Below, one piece after another: positions 8,401-16,882 of a DNA stretch of 19,791 bases; the stretch's first letter is position 1; each line of letters starts with the position of its first letter. The stretch is taken from NCBI GenBank assembly GCA_963582345.1, contig CAUZSN010000048.1, forward strand, positions 1-19,791, written 5' to 3'. The notes beneath the pieces are model-generated. The model made no database searches, was not told where the DNA came from, and saw only the letters and a list, made by a program, of their open reading frames with translations. Source of the stretch: CAUZSN01 sp963582345 (GTDB lineage: Bacteria > Planctomycetota > Planctomycetia > Planctomycetales > Planctomycetaceae). Made by a program: the position numbers and the translations under genes.

Positions 8401-8918
8401 GTTGGGTTTTCAGCAATACCCAGTCTGTCGCTGATGAGATTGTCGATCGTCCTAAAGGAAATGCCTACCAGTTCGGTTGTTTCGGCCCAACGGGTACGTT
8501 GGGTTTCCGATCGATGAATCAACAACTGATTGTGATCTTAGGGTCTGGACTTGCCCTGATCGTCGGGTTTGTTCTGCTAAAACTACCGGCCACGCGTCAC
8601 GTGTTGACGTTTTTGTCTTTGGGATTCGTCGTCGCAATTGTGTCGCTGTGGTATGCGGAATCCGTGCAACTTTTGGTGCAACCGGCACTGCTTGGATTAA
8701 TTTTGGCCGTCGTTGCCGCTTTCATTGATAACCTATTCAAACGCCGGCGGACGGCCGCAGTTGTACAGCTCGCATCACCGAGTGACTTGGTCGCTCCCAG
8801 CTCCTTGGTTGACCATCCCGCTGCGGTCATCGGTTCCGACGGTCCCAATGTTCACCATCAGCCGTCAAATCCGCTCACGGAACCACTCTCTGCCTCGAAA
8901 TCGGGAACTGGGGTATGA
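5427..8918 (+). CDS. Giant exported, membrane-anchored protein (module A)
   Basis: I do not recognise a named family; it resembles the large signal-peptide proteins found in planctomycetes. The 1163 residues show: an N-terminal signal peptide (basic RSRQPK, hydrophobic 14-26, likely cut after A32 in SAA-QS); a low-complexity linker to about 85; a long ectodomain (about 90-1030) rich in alternating beta-strand pattern, with a 'DGHRWWF...LTFPI' unit near 175-200 and WEVVLPFNQYLL near 950; then three membrane helices (about 1033-1053, 1059-1076, 1082-1100) followed by KRRR and a polar tail of about 60 residues. With a cleaved N-terminus outside, three helices put the KRRR tail inside, which fits the positive-inside rule. 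It overlaps the next gene by ATGA, so the two are translated together. Function unknown; a cell-envelope structural or binding role is inference. Confidence 0.95.
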   Translation: MNVISLGRSRQPKLVMLLASMMLMLSNRESAAQSKPVVDQSPTVVPSTGSEDETTSRPNAVKQIPSSEQTNEPRNVGKRKPGEQPLIVVNKKQFERFQKWQKSQETPEFNLIDLSLRGEVKGGRALLTVTVNVKIKRENEFVLVPLRMNNAILLKSPKHKPPVNGGDVWKDNENDDPKDGHRWWFKGKGIHRLTFPISVLVHTRRIQLPLPSPRAAASVLKLRVPISRIAVRSPEGSSYTVNSLGSVSKIEMHGLGHLLDLTWQPVPSEIPFKLQLQVDTLILVDLTTELIVLEATQTIRAQQGSTKQFSVRLPMGFELNNIEGEQYQKHDIDDDNSNRVIVHLKDRMASRTEEPPVTLKWTLQSEFPQQNAGLVLTGFEVEDALHQRGYLAINAVDGYRVSKRRTPEGSISRVGISKLRDYPELRTLIADGQISRAYQFLQQPFQLVLDLQKIEPYFTVEPHLFLKLSQNQADLEAHFRFYVFRGTLREIKLAWPSWQEEKWVLPKSDDPNLVRQIVPNPNDAAAGLTVRLVEKKTRVNGVFEVRIKTRRPINPDDQPFQLTLPSAAASNRKSPILVVASAENVTVDEFVHLERDALRPLSVSSLPKPTNFPEEFRKLVPDGILRIASSQLTFEVKATVHKQRIRANTIVSAKLENAQIVVNQRFLYNVAYVPLLQVRLLIPNALRNPIHFSLEDNSEATTSLIPDFTQLEVESSREALFNLDKARLSEFEILARFTVDVPKELVPGTKISEKIPLIRSSDISLESSNFELPDTEPVMVSVTESAWTKQIRVDDTELWIADGGQQSIPLTFEHSLKPVTQDFAIVKAAIRTNATQRGPAQSHAFYLIEGNVKTLVVTFQHNIQTNVLPNFWWDGIRLGRDEIVDIDRGEFRLDVANLKTNVEYSQPADRHRLMIEFSSKRALSFDWTHEHNLSAPQFPSNVRIAQTIWEVVLPFNQYLLTNPRELTPQYYWRRNGFFFSRVLNPAYKNLIGWVFSNTQSVADEIVDRPKGNAYQFGCFGPTGTLGFRSMNQQLIVILGSGLALIVGFVLLKLPATRHVLTFLSLGFVVAIVSLWYAESVQLLVQPALLGLILAVVAAFIDNLFKRRRTAAVVQLASPSDLVAPSSLVDHPAAVIGSDGPNVHHQPSNPLTEPLSASKSGTGV

Positions 8919-11900
8919 ACGGGCGAACCGTTCCGATTCGATTGTTTCAAAAGGTAGCTCGAGCCGTCTACTTTGCCGTGACTGCCTCCGCCGCGATCGC
9001 CAGTGCAACAGCGGAAGACAAACCGTTCCCGAAGTTTCGAGAAATCAAGGTTCCCGCCGACCAGCCACAGGATTGGCCCCCGGGAAATTGGCGAGCCATT
9101 CTGCTAAAAGACTATCTGTCGTTGCTGCGGGATGCGAAACCCGCGCCCCCTGGCCCCCGCAAGGTCTTGATCGAACGAGCCGAGTATTCGGCGACTGTCG
9201 ACTTACAAAGGAGCATGCTCCGAGACGGTTCGCTGAAAGCACAAATCCGCCGCACTGGAAACACGACGGAACTAATTTCTCTTGAACCGCTGAATTTTGC
9301 CGTATCGCAGTTGCGCTGGTCGGATGGCATTGCTGTGTCAGGAACCGCGCCGAACGGCGACACAACACTGATCGTCGATCGGCGCAAAGGTGAACTGCTG
9401 GGTCGCTGGAGTTTGAGAGGGCGACGGTTGTTGAACCACGTCGAATTCGACCTGCGAGTTGCGTCCGCTACGGTTTCTCAGTTGAATCTGGATGTTCCAA
9501 CAACTTGTACGCTCACAAGTTCGGCGGGTTACGTCAGCAAACCGCTTCCTGCTGAAAAATCCGGATGGCAAACGTGGCAGATCGAACTGGGTAGCCACAC
9601 CGAATGTCAATTCAGCATCACTCAAGCACCGCTGCAACCGTCGTTGATACCCCTGGTGCTGTCTACTCAAAATTCCACCTATGCAATCGGGAAATCCGAA
9701 TTAGACATTTCTGTAAACCTCAACCTCGAGGTCTTCGATGCACCGCTGCAAGAATTCTCATTTTGGGTTCCTAAGAACGTCACGATTTATTCGATCACAT
9801 ATGGAAGCGTCGACTTTCCGCTTTCGTGGAAAGAGTCGATTTTGGGAGTGAAGAAAAAAATCACCGTGACGCTGCCCGACCGGCTGCTTGGTCGAAGTCG
9901 GCCGATCCAAATTGCCGGCATTACAGCCGTGGAAATGCCGCTGAAACAGAACTTGCCGCAGTTGACGCTTGAAAATGGCACGTTCACCGATGGACAACTT
10001 GAAATCCAGGTCGCTACGCCGCTCGTTTTGCGAAGATTTGAAGCCGACGGCGTTCGACAAATGGAGACCAGTTCGAACGAAATGCGACAATTGTTGACTT
10101 TCGACCAATATAAGTCCAACGCTTCGATTTTCGTTGACGTGGCATTCCCGAAATCGGCTCATTCAGCTCGCGTGCTCACCCATGTCAACGCCGAGGCCAA
10201 AACCCAGTTTTTGTCGTCCGAAATCAGTTGGCAAGATCGTTCTGCTTCGACCTTTGTCGCGAAATGTCAAATTTCTGCGGAATGGGAAGTTATCGACGTG
10301 CGGATGAAGTCCGGACCGGTCGCATCTAAATCCCTGGACTGGGAAATCAATCGCACTTCGAACGATACTCAGTCTCTTGTCTTCAATTTCAAGGAACCGC
10401 TAAATCTTAAGCATTCCAGCGTAGTCGAACTGTCGGCGCGACGACGATCTGATGTGCCCGACCGTCGCATCAGTCTTCCAGTTCTTCAGCCGTTGGAATG
10501 CCACCACGTGGACATGCTGTTTATCTTGTCCTATCCAGCCGGAGTAACAGCTACATTAGAACCCGATTCTGATTTCGACGCGGTCCAGGAAGAAACTTTG
10601 CCAGATTCGTGGAGGAACTCGAACGTTCTGAACAAACTCCAACGCGGAGACAATGTACGCCTACTTCTTGCACATGCAAGTCGGCTCGGCGACGACGGTA
10701 CAATTTGGTTGCGACCCTCAACGATGACGACCGACATAGAGTCGAGCGATATTGACAATTCGTTTCACACCATGGAAACGAACGAACAGAAACTCGTGAC
10801 ATCTTCGATTCGCGAGGATGCAAAACTGAGAGCGATTCAACCACGATCGGAAATGCCGCCGAGCACTGAATCGCCAGCACTGACAAGTCCTTTGGCAAGC
10901 GCACAATTGCGAACGTTGATATTTTCAAGCGGCAGCGATCGTGATTTTCATCATGCAACATTTATTCTTGAAGGCCACAGCGAACACGAGCGCCTTGCCT
11001 TTCGTTTGGCCGAGCCGGCCGTTTTGACTGCAGCCATTGTGAACGGGCACGCTGTTGATGTGACGTCTCGCGGCCAATTGCATTCTGTGCCTCCGTTACC
11101 CAAAGGCTTGATTCGAGTCCTCGAGATTGCGTATCACACTCCGGTAAGCGGCTCTTCTGTGCGCAGTCTGCGATCGGTCATTGTCCCACAAATGCCACAT
11201 CGCATTCTTCGATGCGAGTGGCAAATTGTGCACCCGCCGGACTTGCGGTTAGCCACGCAACCCGATTTTGTCCATTTTCGGCGACCGCTATCAAAACCAA
11301 CGTGGACTACACGGCTGTTTGGTCCCTTAGGGCGTCCGACTCGAGAAACTATTTTTAGCCCGCTGGATGTAGATTCTTGGAAAAAAATTTTCGAAGATAC
11401 GACGAAAACAGCTGCACATATGACGAATGGCGAAACATTCGCGCCAATCGGATGGATCATCCACGAAGCGACGGCGGCTGAACTTCCCGACGGTGTGGTC
11501 CTGACAGTCTGGGACAACGCGCAAATCCGACATCTGGCATGGCTCGGACTTTTGTCGTCGTTGATGATTGGGGCCTTGTTAAGAATACGCCGCGTGCCGG
11601 TCCGCAGTCGCGTCGGAGCGTGGTCGATCAGCCTGTTTGCGGCCGGGGCATGGTTGGCGCCGTCGGTCTGTGCCGAAGTCGTCGGTGGGTGTCTGATCGG
11701 AGCGGTCATTGCTGCCGTGTTTCCTCGGCGTTTATTGATTCGAACGATGGCGGTCAAAGCAGACAACGTTTCGCAGGATAGCACACGAAGCGACCGTAAA
11801 ATTTTAGCGACGTTCCTGTTAGTCCTGGCCGTCTCGCTGGCAACAACATCGCAAGCCCAGGAACGGACGGTGCCCGTGGAATCCGTCGATGGAAAAACAG

Positions 11901-14900
11901 CGAGTCCCAATTCGGACTCGACGTTTGACATCTTAATCCCCGTCACCGAAGACCAATCGCTGTCTCCGAATCTGACTGTCGTTCAAGTCTCCACAGAATT
12001 GCTTCAGGATTTACGGCACCGTGCGTTGAAGCGGCGGCAAGAAAAACATCCCGCATACTTGATTTCGTCCGCTCAGTACCATGTCCAGGTTCAGCCGCAA
12101 CAGCCTGTGGCGATTCGTGGGGAATTCCGGGTGATCGTCCTTTCAACGGAACCGACCGTGCAAGTCCACTTTCCGTTTGAAAATGTGAATTTTCCGCCGG
12201 ACGCGTGCACGGTAAACGGAAAAATACAGCCGATTGAACGCGCTGTAGATGGACATGGTTTTTTTGTGGAGTTGGCCCGAACAAATTCCGGTCAAAATCG
12301 AAGGTCTCTGTCATTCGACGTCACGTTCGTCATGTTTACGCCGAAGAAAGTAGTGCCGGGCGGTGCAAGCTTTTGGCTTAGAATTCCTGAAGTTTCGGCT
12401 AGTACACTACAGCTCGCATTCAATCAGTGGTTTCCCACCGTCGAATTTCCACATGCTCAGGGTCAAATCGAGATGACCGGGAACGAACCAACTGTCGCCG
12501 TTGAACTCGGCAAGACTGATCAACTGCAAGTGCTGTGGTCAGCCAATACAATTCCGGTTCGTCCACCTGCGAAGTTGGAAGCACAGTTGTCAACTTTGGT
12601 CGAAGTGCGGCACACGAAATTACAGTACCAACTACAAGTGCAATACGATGTATTGGCCGGCAACGTCGATTTTCTCACCTGGAATCTGCCGCCGAGAACC
12701 ATTGTCCGCCAAGTTGTCGTCGATAGCCAGCCAATCACATTTCAAGTGTTGTCGCGACACGAAAAGAACTCACAATTGCTCATTGAATTTTCCAAGCCTC
12801 AAGAAAACAGCTTTGCCATCGACGCGCTCTTCACGGTACCACTTGACCCTTCTCGCGACCGAATTGTGCTGCCACCACTGGACCTATTCGGCTCGATTCC
12901 ACAATCTGAACCTGTGAATGTGATTCGTCAGCAAGTCGGCGTTGTGTCCGGCCTTGGCTTCCGCCTAGAACCACTAATGAAACCCTTCACTCAGTTGGTT
13001 CAAATGAACCCAGAAGACTTCATAAATAATCGGCGCGATCCAGAAGGGACAAAGAAGCCGCAACTTGCTTACCAAATGACGACGCCAGCCAAGCTATCAT
13101 TTGCTTTGAAACCGTTGACGCCGCAACGGCAAGCGCGGATAGTCCAGGTCGGTCGCATCCGGAAGAATCGTCTGGAATGGGACTTGCACGCTGAAATTCT
13201 GACAATGGGTACTAAGGTATTTCAGCACACTTTGATTGTAGATCCCAAACTGCAAATCAAATCGCTTTCGGTTCAGGATGAAGTGGAACGACTGGCACAC
13301 GTGTCACAAATTGGCAATCGCCTTATCCTCTACTTGCAAGGCAAGAACATTTTCTTGAAGGAGGAAAACGCCGGAGCTCAAATCCTCAGTCTCAAAGGCA
13401 GTATACCGTTGGACCGTTCGGCAATGACTTCTCTACCACTGGTTCGTCTCGAGGGAACTGAATTTATTGAACCTCAGATGTCGCAATTGCACCTTTATCA
13501 CGATTCGAATCTGGACGTTAACTTGCAGGCGGCAGAGGAATTATTGCCCATGGATGGGTCAGTTGAATTGGATTCCGATAATCCGAAAGAGGTTCTATTG
13601 GGGCGTTATTATCTGCCTGAAAAATTGACTCGGCCGCGCATTCAGGTGTCGCCACGTAAGAAAAGTACTCGTGTCTATGCCGCAACGGTCCTCGAACGCA
13701 ACGCCGACAATCGCTGGAAGCTAACAGAGATTCTGACATTCCAGCGATTTGACGGTCGACCGGATACGATTCGCGTTGCCCTCCCTGCCCCGCTCGCTGA
13801 CGCCCAACTGCGCCTGATTAATGCTACGCACCGGACCCAAGTTGTTGACGAAGGGGCCGTACAGATTTACGTGACACCTAAACCCGACGTGTCCAAGTTT
13901 TCTCTTGTCGTAGAAAAATTTGTGGACGTACCAAAAGTAACCGAGTGGGAATTGCCTTTCTTGAGTGTCTTTGATGCAAACATCCATCAGTCCGAAGGGT
14001 TGTTGATCCTGTCGCCGCCTGACGTATTCGAACCACTTGGTTCATTGATCGTAAAGCGCGACAAGACAGAAATCCCTGATTGGATTCTGCAGCAAACCGT
14101 GGCTGATTTAACATTGCAAGACGTGGAAGCATTTGGCAATGAATCGGGACATTGGGTGTTGACCTTGGATCAGCCTCAGCAGTTCCCCAAACAAGCCAAT
14201 ATTCCACTTGCTGAAACACGGATTTGGATAAATCAAGACCAAGAAGAACTGGGGCGAACAGATTTGTATGTCGTCTCGGCTAATAGAGATGCCCTGGACA
14301 TCACATGGCCCAACCGCACGCAATTGCAAGCCTTGTTTGTCAACGAATGCCCAATCAATGCCGATATTGCCAATTCGAACCGGTTATCAGTCCCCCTCAA
14401 TCCTGTTTCGGCCGTAAACCGTATTGTCATATTCTGGAGCCACCGACGACTCAACAATACACCGCGTATTGGAAGCATTTTCACAGAAATACCATTTCCA
14501 AAAAATATCGCCGTAAAGCGATCCCTACTGACTTTGGTGCCGCCTGAGCAATTACTTCTCTTCATACGGAGTGATTTCCAGCGAATCGACCAGATAGATC
14601 GGATGTTTAAACATGTTGAAGGCCTACTTGAGGTGAACCAGACGCTCAGTAATCTGAATTTGATAGGGGGGAAGAGGCACGATTCGGCCTGGAGCGATTT
14701 GAATCAGAGCTTCCACTCGCTAAAACGGCGACTTGCCAAAGTGCTGAGCGATGACAGCCAGCAGCACTCCGCACGTCGCAGGCGACTTTTGCAGTTCGAT
14801 CGCGAAATTGACACACTGCACCAAGCCCGTTCGATACTGCCAGTGCCCGCCGCAGTTGATCGGACGCCCGACGTGGTAAGTCGCTCGTACGACCGACTGG

Positions 14901-15262
14901 AATCCATGGCTGATTCATTGGGCCTTGTTTATGCCAAGTTGCCGGCGGACGGCGTAACCAACCGGAATGTTTCACTGTGGGCAGTCGATGTTCGAATTCT
15001 GACTCTGGTCATCGTGATCCCGGCGTGTTTGTTGGCCGTGTTCTTGTTAAGACGTTTGATGAATCTGGAATGTCCCAAGTGGTTGAACCGTAATCAGGCC
15101 ATATCCTGGATGGTATTGGGGCTTATCTGGTGGACTTGCCTGAGACTTAGCATCTTCGGACTGGCTCTACTAGTTACCGCCACCAGCTTGGCCATTTGGA
15201 TGTGCCTGCGGCAATTTCGGCGCCTTCCAGAACAAGAAGACATCGTGTTAGAGGTCGACTAG
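8915..15262 (+). CDS. Giant two-module exported membrane protein (modules B1 and B2)
   Basis: The 2115 residues look like two proteins of the module-A kind joined end to end. B1: signal peptide (likely cut after A33, ATA-ED), beta-rich ectodomain to about 870, three membrane helices (874-889, 901-918, 922-936). A basic cytoplasmic loop follows (938-962) that contains M945. B2: a signal-peptide-like helix (963-978) ending SQA-QE at 979-983, a second ectodomain (about 985-2020) with a DGHGFF...LSFDV unit like that of module A, a helical membrane-proximal region (about 1880-2010), and three helices (2028-2045, 2062-2073, 2080-2098) with a charged tail. The predicted topology puts both ectodomains outside. 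The start is set by the ATGA overlap with the upstream stop. No catalytic motif is visible. Function unknown; the modules' common origin is inferred from layout and short shared patterns, not from strong identity. Confidence 0.95.
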   Translation: MNGRTVPIRLFQKVARAVYFAVTASAAIASATAEDKPFPKFREIKVPADQPQDWPPGNWRAILLKDYLSLLRDAKPAPPGPRKVLIERAEYSATVDLQRSMLRDGSLKAQIRRTGNTTELISLEPLNFAVSQLRWSDGIAVSGTAPNGDTTLIVDRRKGELLGRWSLRGRRLLNHVEFDLRVASATVSQLNLDVPTTCTLTSSAGYVSKPLPAEKSGWQTWQIELGSHTECQFSITQAPLQPSLIPLVLSTQNSTYAIGKSELDISVNLNLEVFDAPLQEFSFWVPKNVTIYSITYGSVDFPLSWKESILGVKKKITVTLPDRLLGRSRPIQIAGITAVEMPLKQNLPQLTLENGTFTDGQLEIQVATPLVLRRFEADGVRQMETSSNEMRQLLTFDQYKSNASIFVDVAFPKSAHSARVLTHVNAEAKTQFLSSEISWQDRSASTFVAKCQISAEWEVIDVRMKSGPVASKSLDWEINRTSNDTQSLVFNFKEPLNLKHSSVVELSARRRSDVPDRRISLPVLQPLECHHVDMLFILSYPAGVTATLEPDSDFDAVQEETLPDSWRNSNVLNKLQRGDNVRLLLAHASRLGDDGTIWLRPSTMTTDIESSDIDNSFHTMETNEQKLVTSSIREDAKLRAIQPRSEMPPSTESPALTSPLASAQLRTLIFSSGSDRDFHHATFILEGHSEHERLAFRLAEPAVLTAAIVNGHAVDVTSRGQLHSVPPLPKGLIRVLEIAYHTPVSGSSVRSLRSVIVPQMPHRILRCEWQIVHPPDLRLATQPDFVHFRRPLSKPTWTTRLFGPLGRPTRETIFSPLDVDSWKKIFEDTTKTAAHMTNGETFAPIGWIIHEATAAELPDGVVLTVWDNAQIRHLAWLGLLSSLMIGALLRIRRVPVRSRVGAWSISLFAAGAWLAPSVCAEVVGGCLIGAVIAAVFPRRLLIRTMAVKADNVSQDSTRSDRKILATFLLVLAVSLATTSQAQERTVPVESVDGKTASPNSDSTFDILIPVTEDQSLSPNLTVVQVSTELLQDLRHRALKRRQEKHPAYLISSAQYHVQVQPQQPVAIRGEFRVIVLSTEPTVQVHFPFENVNFPPDACTVNGKIQPIERAVDGHGFFVELARTNSGQNRRSLSFDVTFVMFTPKKVVPGGASFWLRIPEVSASTLQLAFNQWFPTVEFPHAQGQIEMTGNEPTVAVELGKTDQLQVLWSANTIPVRPPAKLEAQLSTLVEVRHTKLQYQLQVQYDVLAGNVDFLTWNLPPRTIVRQVVVDSQPITFQVLSRHEKNSQLLIEFSKPQENSFAIDALFTVPLDPSRDRIVLPPLDLFGSIPQSEPVNVIRQQVGVVSGLGFRLEPLMKPFTQLVQMNPEDFINNRRDPEGTKKPQLAYQMTTPAKLSFALKPLTPQRQARIVQVGRIRKNRLEWDLHAEILTMGTKVFQHTLIVDPKLQIKSLSVQDEVERLAHVSQIGNRLILYLQGKNIFLKEENAGAQILSLKGSIPLDRSAMTSLPLVRLEGTEFIEPQMSQLHLYHDSNLDVNLQAAEELLPMDGSVELDSDNPKEVLLGRYYLPEKLTRPRIQVSPRKKSTRVYAATVLERNADNRWKLTEILTFQRFDGRPDTIRVALPAPLADAQLRLINATHRTQVVDEGAVQIYVTPKPDVSKFSLVVEKFVDVPKVTEWELPFLSVFDANIHQSEGLLILSPPDVFEPLGSLIVKRDKTEIPDWILQQTVADLTLQDVEAFGNESGHWVLTLDQPQQFPKQANIPLAETRIWINQDQEELGRTDLYVVSANRDALDITWPNRTQLQALFVNECPINADIANSNRLSVPLNPVSAVNRIVIFWSHRRLNNTPRIGSIFTEIPFPKNIAVKRSLLTLVPPEQLLLFIRSDFQRIDQIDRMFKHVEGLLEVNQTLSNLNLIGGKRHDSAWSDLNQSFHSLKRRLAKVLSDDSQQHSARRRRLLQFDREIDTLHQARSILPVPAAVDRTPDVVSRSYDRLESMADSLGLVYAKLPADGVTNRNVSLWAVDVRILTLVIVIPACLLAVFLLRRLMNLECPKWLNRNQAISWMVLGLIWWTCLRLSIFGLALLVTATSLAIWMCLRQFRRLPEQEDIVLEVD

Positions 15263-15266
15263 CAGG

Positions 15267-15305
15267 CAAAGGCCCAACCTTTGAATTCCGAGACTCGAAT
15301 CGGAA
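15267..15305 (+). terminator. Paired hairpins after the giant genes, weak terminator candidate
   Basis: Two perfect 6-bp inverted repeats follow the stop: CAAAGG-CCCAA-CCTTTG (15267-15283) and TTCCGA-8 nt-TCGGAA (15286-15305). Neither is followed by a T-tract, so Rho-independent termination is doubtful; they could protect the mRNA 3' end. Confidence 0.3.
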
Positions 15306-15325
15306 ACAAACTTAAATAACGAATG

Positions 15326-15350
15326 AAAAAAAGCACTCGGCCGTTGGCTC
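15326..15350 (-). terminator. Possible terminator of the SH3-like gene
   Basis: Just past the minus-strand stop, a GC-rich segment (15350-15333) runs into seven Ts (15332-15326 on the minus strand). Only a short imperfect stem (GCC-AAC-GGC) can be drawn by eye, so this is a weak call. Confidence 0.3.
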
Positions 15351-15352
15351 TT

Positions 15353-16015
15353 TCAGCTTTTGAACGGACCCTGTCGGCGTGCCAATGCCAGTTTCGACAG
15401 TGGTTTACCATCTGGCCCAGTGGTTGGGATTTTTTGCTGCGCAGGCTTGTCAGCGAGCGATTCCGCCTGAGATTCCGATTCAGAGGAAGTATTCTGTTCT
15501 GTCGCTTCTTTTTCGGCCTTAGTCGCGTCTTTCGGCTCACCACCTTGGAACGCGCCTTGCTGACGAGCCAATTCCAATGGTGAACGTTTTTTTTTATCTT
15601 GCTTGGGCTCGTCTGTTTTTTTAACGGATGTCCCCTTGGTTTGTTTTTCGGTTTTGACTGCGCCTTGCTGACGAGCCAGTTCCAATGGGGACAATGCACC
15701 CTTCGGTTTTACGGTAGCCGGTTTGCTGTCGGTTTTTATAGTCGGCGGCGCGGTAGACTTTTCGGCAACGGATTTTTCCGCTGCAGACTTCCCCTTCACT
15801 GGTGCATCGACCACTGTCAGATAGGTCAGGTCGATATCGTACCATCCAATGTCGACCGGGCCATCGAATTCAACCAAGGCACGGCCACTCATGTTGACCG
15901 TCTTCACAATACCCGTTAATCCGGAAAAACGCCGTAATTCCGGGAGTTGTCCGTCAACAACGACATACTTGTCTGTATATTTTTTCTTTTTTTGCTCGAC
16001 TTGTTCAATCGGCAT
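15353..16015 (-). CDS. SH3-like domain protein with three LARxQG repeats
   Basis: The 220-residue protein begins with a compact beta-rich domain (about 17-71: YVVVDGQLPELRRFSG, VKTVNMSGRALVEFDG, DIGWYDID) that resembles SH3/KOW-type barrels and that I recall as conserved in planctomycetes. After it comes a charged, Lys/Ala/Glu-rich disordered tail carrying SPLELARQQGA at 109-119 and 145-155 and SKLALARRQGP at 207-217, the last ending four residues from the C-terminus. The repeated LARxQG units look like short binding motifs. There is no signal peptide or membrane segment. No Shine-Dalgarno is visible. It lies 130 nt downstream of ubiX on the same strand and may be co-transcribed. Coding-strand A-tracts (A9 at 15595-15587) make it slippage-prone. 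Function unknown. Confidence 0.88.
   Translation of the reverse strand: MPIEQVEQKKKKYTDKYVVVDGQLPELRRFSGLTGIVKTVNMSGRALVEFDGPVDIGWYDIDLTYLTVVDAPVKGKSAAEKSVAEKSTAPPTIKTDSKPATVKPKGALSPLELARQQGAVKTEKQTKGTSVKKTDEPKQDKKKRSPLELARQQGAFQGGEPKDATKAEKEATEQNTSSESESQAESLADKPAQQKIPTTGPDGKPLSKLALARRQGPFKS
15552..15580. repeat. 29-bp direct repeat, copy 1 (of 2)
   Basis: This 29-bp stretch, encoding the second LARQQGA repeat, matches 15660-15688 at 28 of 29 positions with the copies 108 bp apart. The identity is higher than protein selection alone requires, pointing to recent duplication or gene conversion. Confidence 0.85.
15660..15688. repeat. 29-bp direct repeat, copy 2 (of 2)
   Basis: Partner of 15552-15580, encoding the first LARQQGA repeat. 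The single difference is A versus G at the twentieth base. Recombination between the copies would remove exactly 36 codons without a frameshift. Confidence 0.85.
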
Positions 16016-16145
16016 AGGTACGCCAAGTAAAAAGAAGTTGATAGCAAGAACGAAGCGAGTGCGAGGCGGACAATAGTCGAATTTTGAACCAAATGGAAAC
16101 TAAAAACAAGCAACGTGACTCGCAGAACGCCCGGACGAATCCGTA

Positions 16146-16754
16146 TCAACTGCCCCAGCGTTTGAACAAATCATGCTGAACTCCTAATTGGTCACAAATT
16201 CGGCCGACGACGAAATCGATCAGGTCCTGTACTGTAGTGGGATTGTGATAGAAGCCGGGCATCGCAGGCATGACGATAACACCTGAGTCGGCTAGGCGTT
16301 TCATGTTCTCTAATTGGATGCTGCCTAACGGAGTTTCTCGAGGGACAACGATTAGGGTTCGACGTTCTTTCAAATGCACATCGGCAGCTCGATGGATTAG
16401 GTTCGAAGAGTGTCCGTTGGCAATACTGGCCAGAGTCCCTGTTGAGCAGGGACAGACCACCATACCGGCGGTCAAGAACGATCCGCTGGCAATGCCGGCT
16501 CGGTATTCCTGATAGTGATGGTAAACTAACCGCTGCCGCGGATTCGCGCTGTCGGCAGATTCGGCTGTCAGGATCTGTGACTTATCAAAGTTTTCCAGGT
16601 CAACCTTTAATCCCAGTTCGTGCTGTATGACTTCGACCGCAGCCGGGCTGATCGTAATGTGGACTGTGCGTCCGGCATTCAACAAGACCTGTAACAATCT
16701 GGTCGCATAAATCGAGCCACTCGCGCCTGTCATTGCGACGACGAGATCATTCAT
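16146..16754 (-). CDS. ubiX: Flavin prenyltransferase UbiX
   Basis: The 202-residue product is of normal family length. UbiX joins a dimethylallyl group to FMN, giving prenylated FMN, the cofactor of UbiD-type decarboxylases. Seen here: the N-terminal flavin-binding TGASGSIY (9-16), SPAAVEVIQHE, the CPCSTGTLASIANG segment, RAADVHLKERRTLIVVPRETP, and the late MPAMPGFYHNPTTVQDLIDFVVGR. All match the family, and nothing suggests loss of function. It starts at ATG 16754 with GAGAG about 9-13 nt upstream. It is the third gene of the minus-strand quinone cluster, 128 nt after ubiE. Confidence 0.96.
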   Translation of the reverse strand: MNDLVVAMTGASGSIYATRLLQVLLNAGRTVHITISPAAVEVIQHELGLKVDLENFDKSQILTAESADSANPRQRLVYHHYQEYRAGIASGSFLTAGMVVCPCSTGTLASIANGHSSNLIHRAADVHLKERRTLIVVPRETPLGSIQLENMKRLADSGVIVMPAMPGFYHNPTTVQDLIDFVVGRICDQLGVQHDLFKRWGS

Positions 16755-16882
16755 ATTATCGGTCTCTCAGTCTTTCAGGCGGTCTTGAATCACGTGTTTC
16801 CAGATGAAGAATCGTCTGCAGGCTTATCCAGTGCACGCACATCTATCGAAATTCGATCTTAACGGTACGGTCCGCTATCGTT

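Noticed and set aside
11134..11946. 270-codon minus frame
   Set aside because: Lies wholly inside the second giant gene; a shadow of its membrane-helix and signal region.
15916..16149. 77-codon minus frame with a hydrophobic stretch and TTG start overlapping the ubiX stop
   Set aside because: Overlaps the N-terminal domain of the SH3-like gene out of frame, and that gene has the better start and family likeness.
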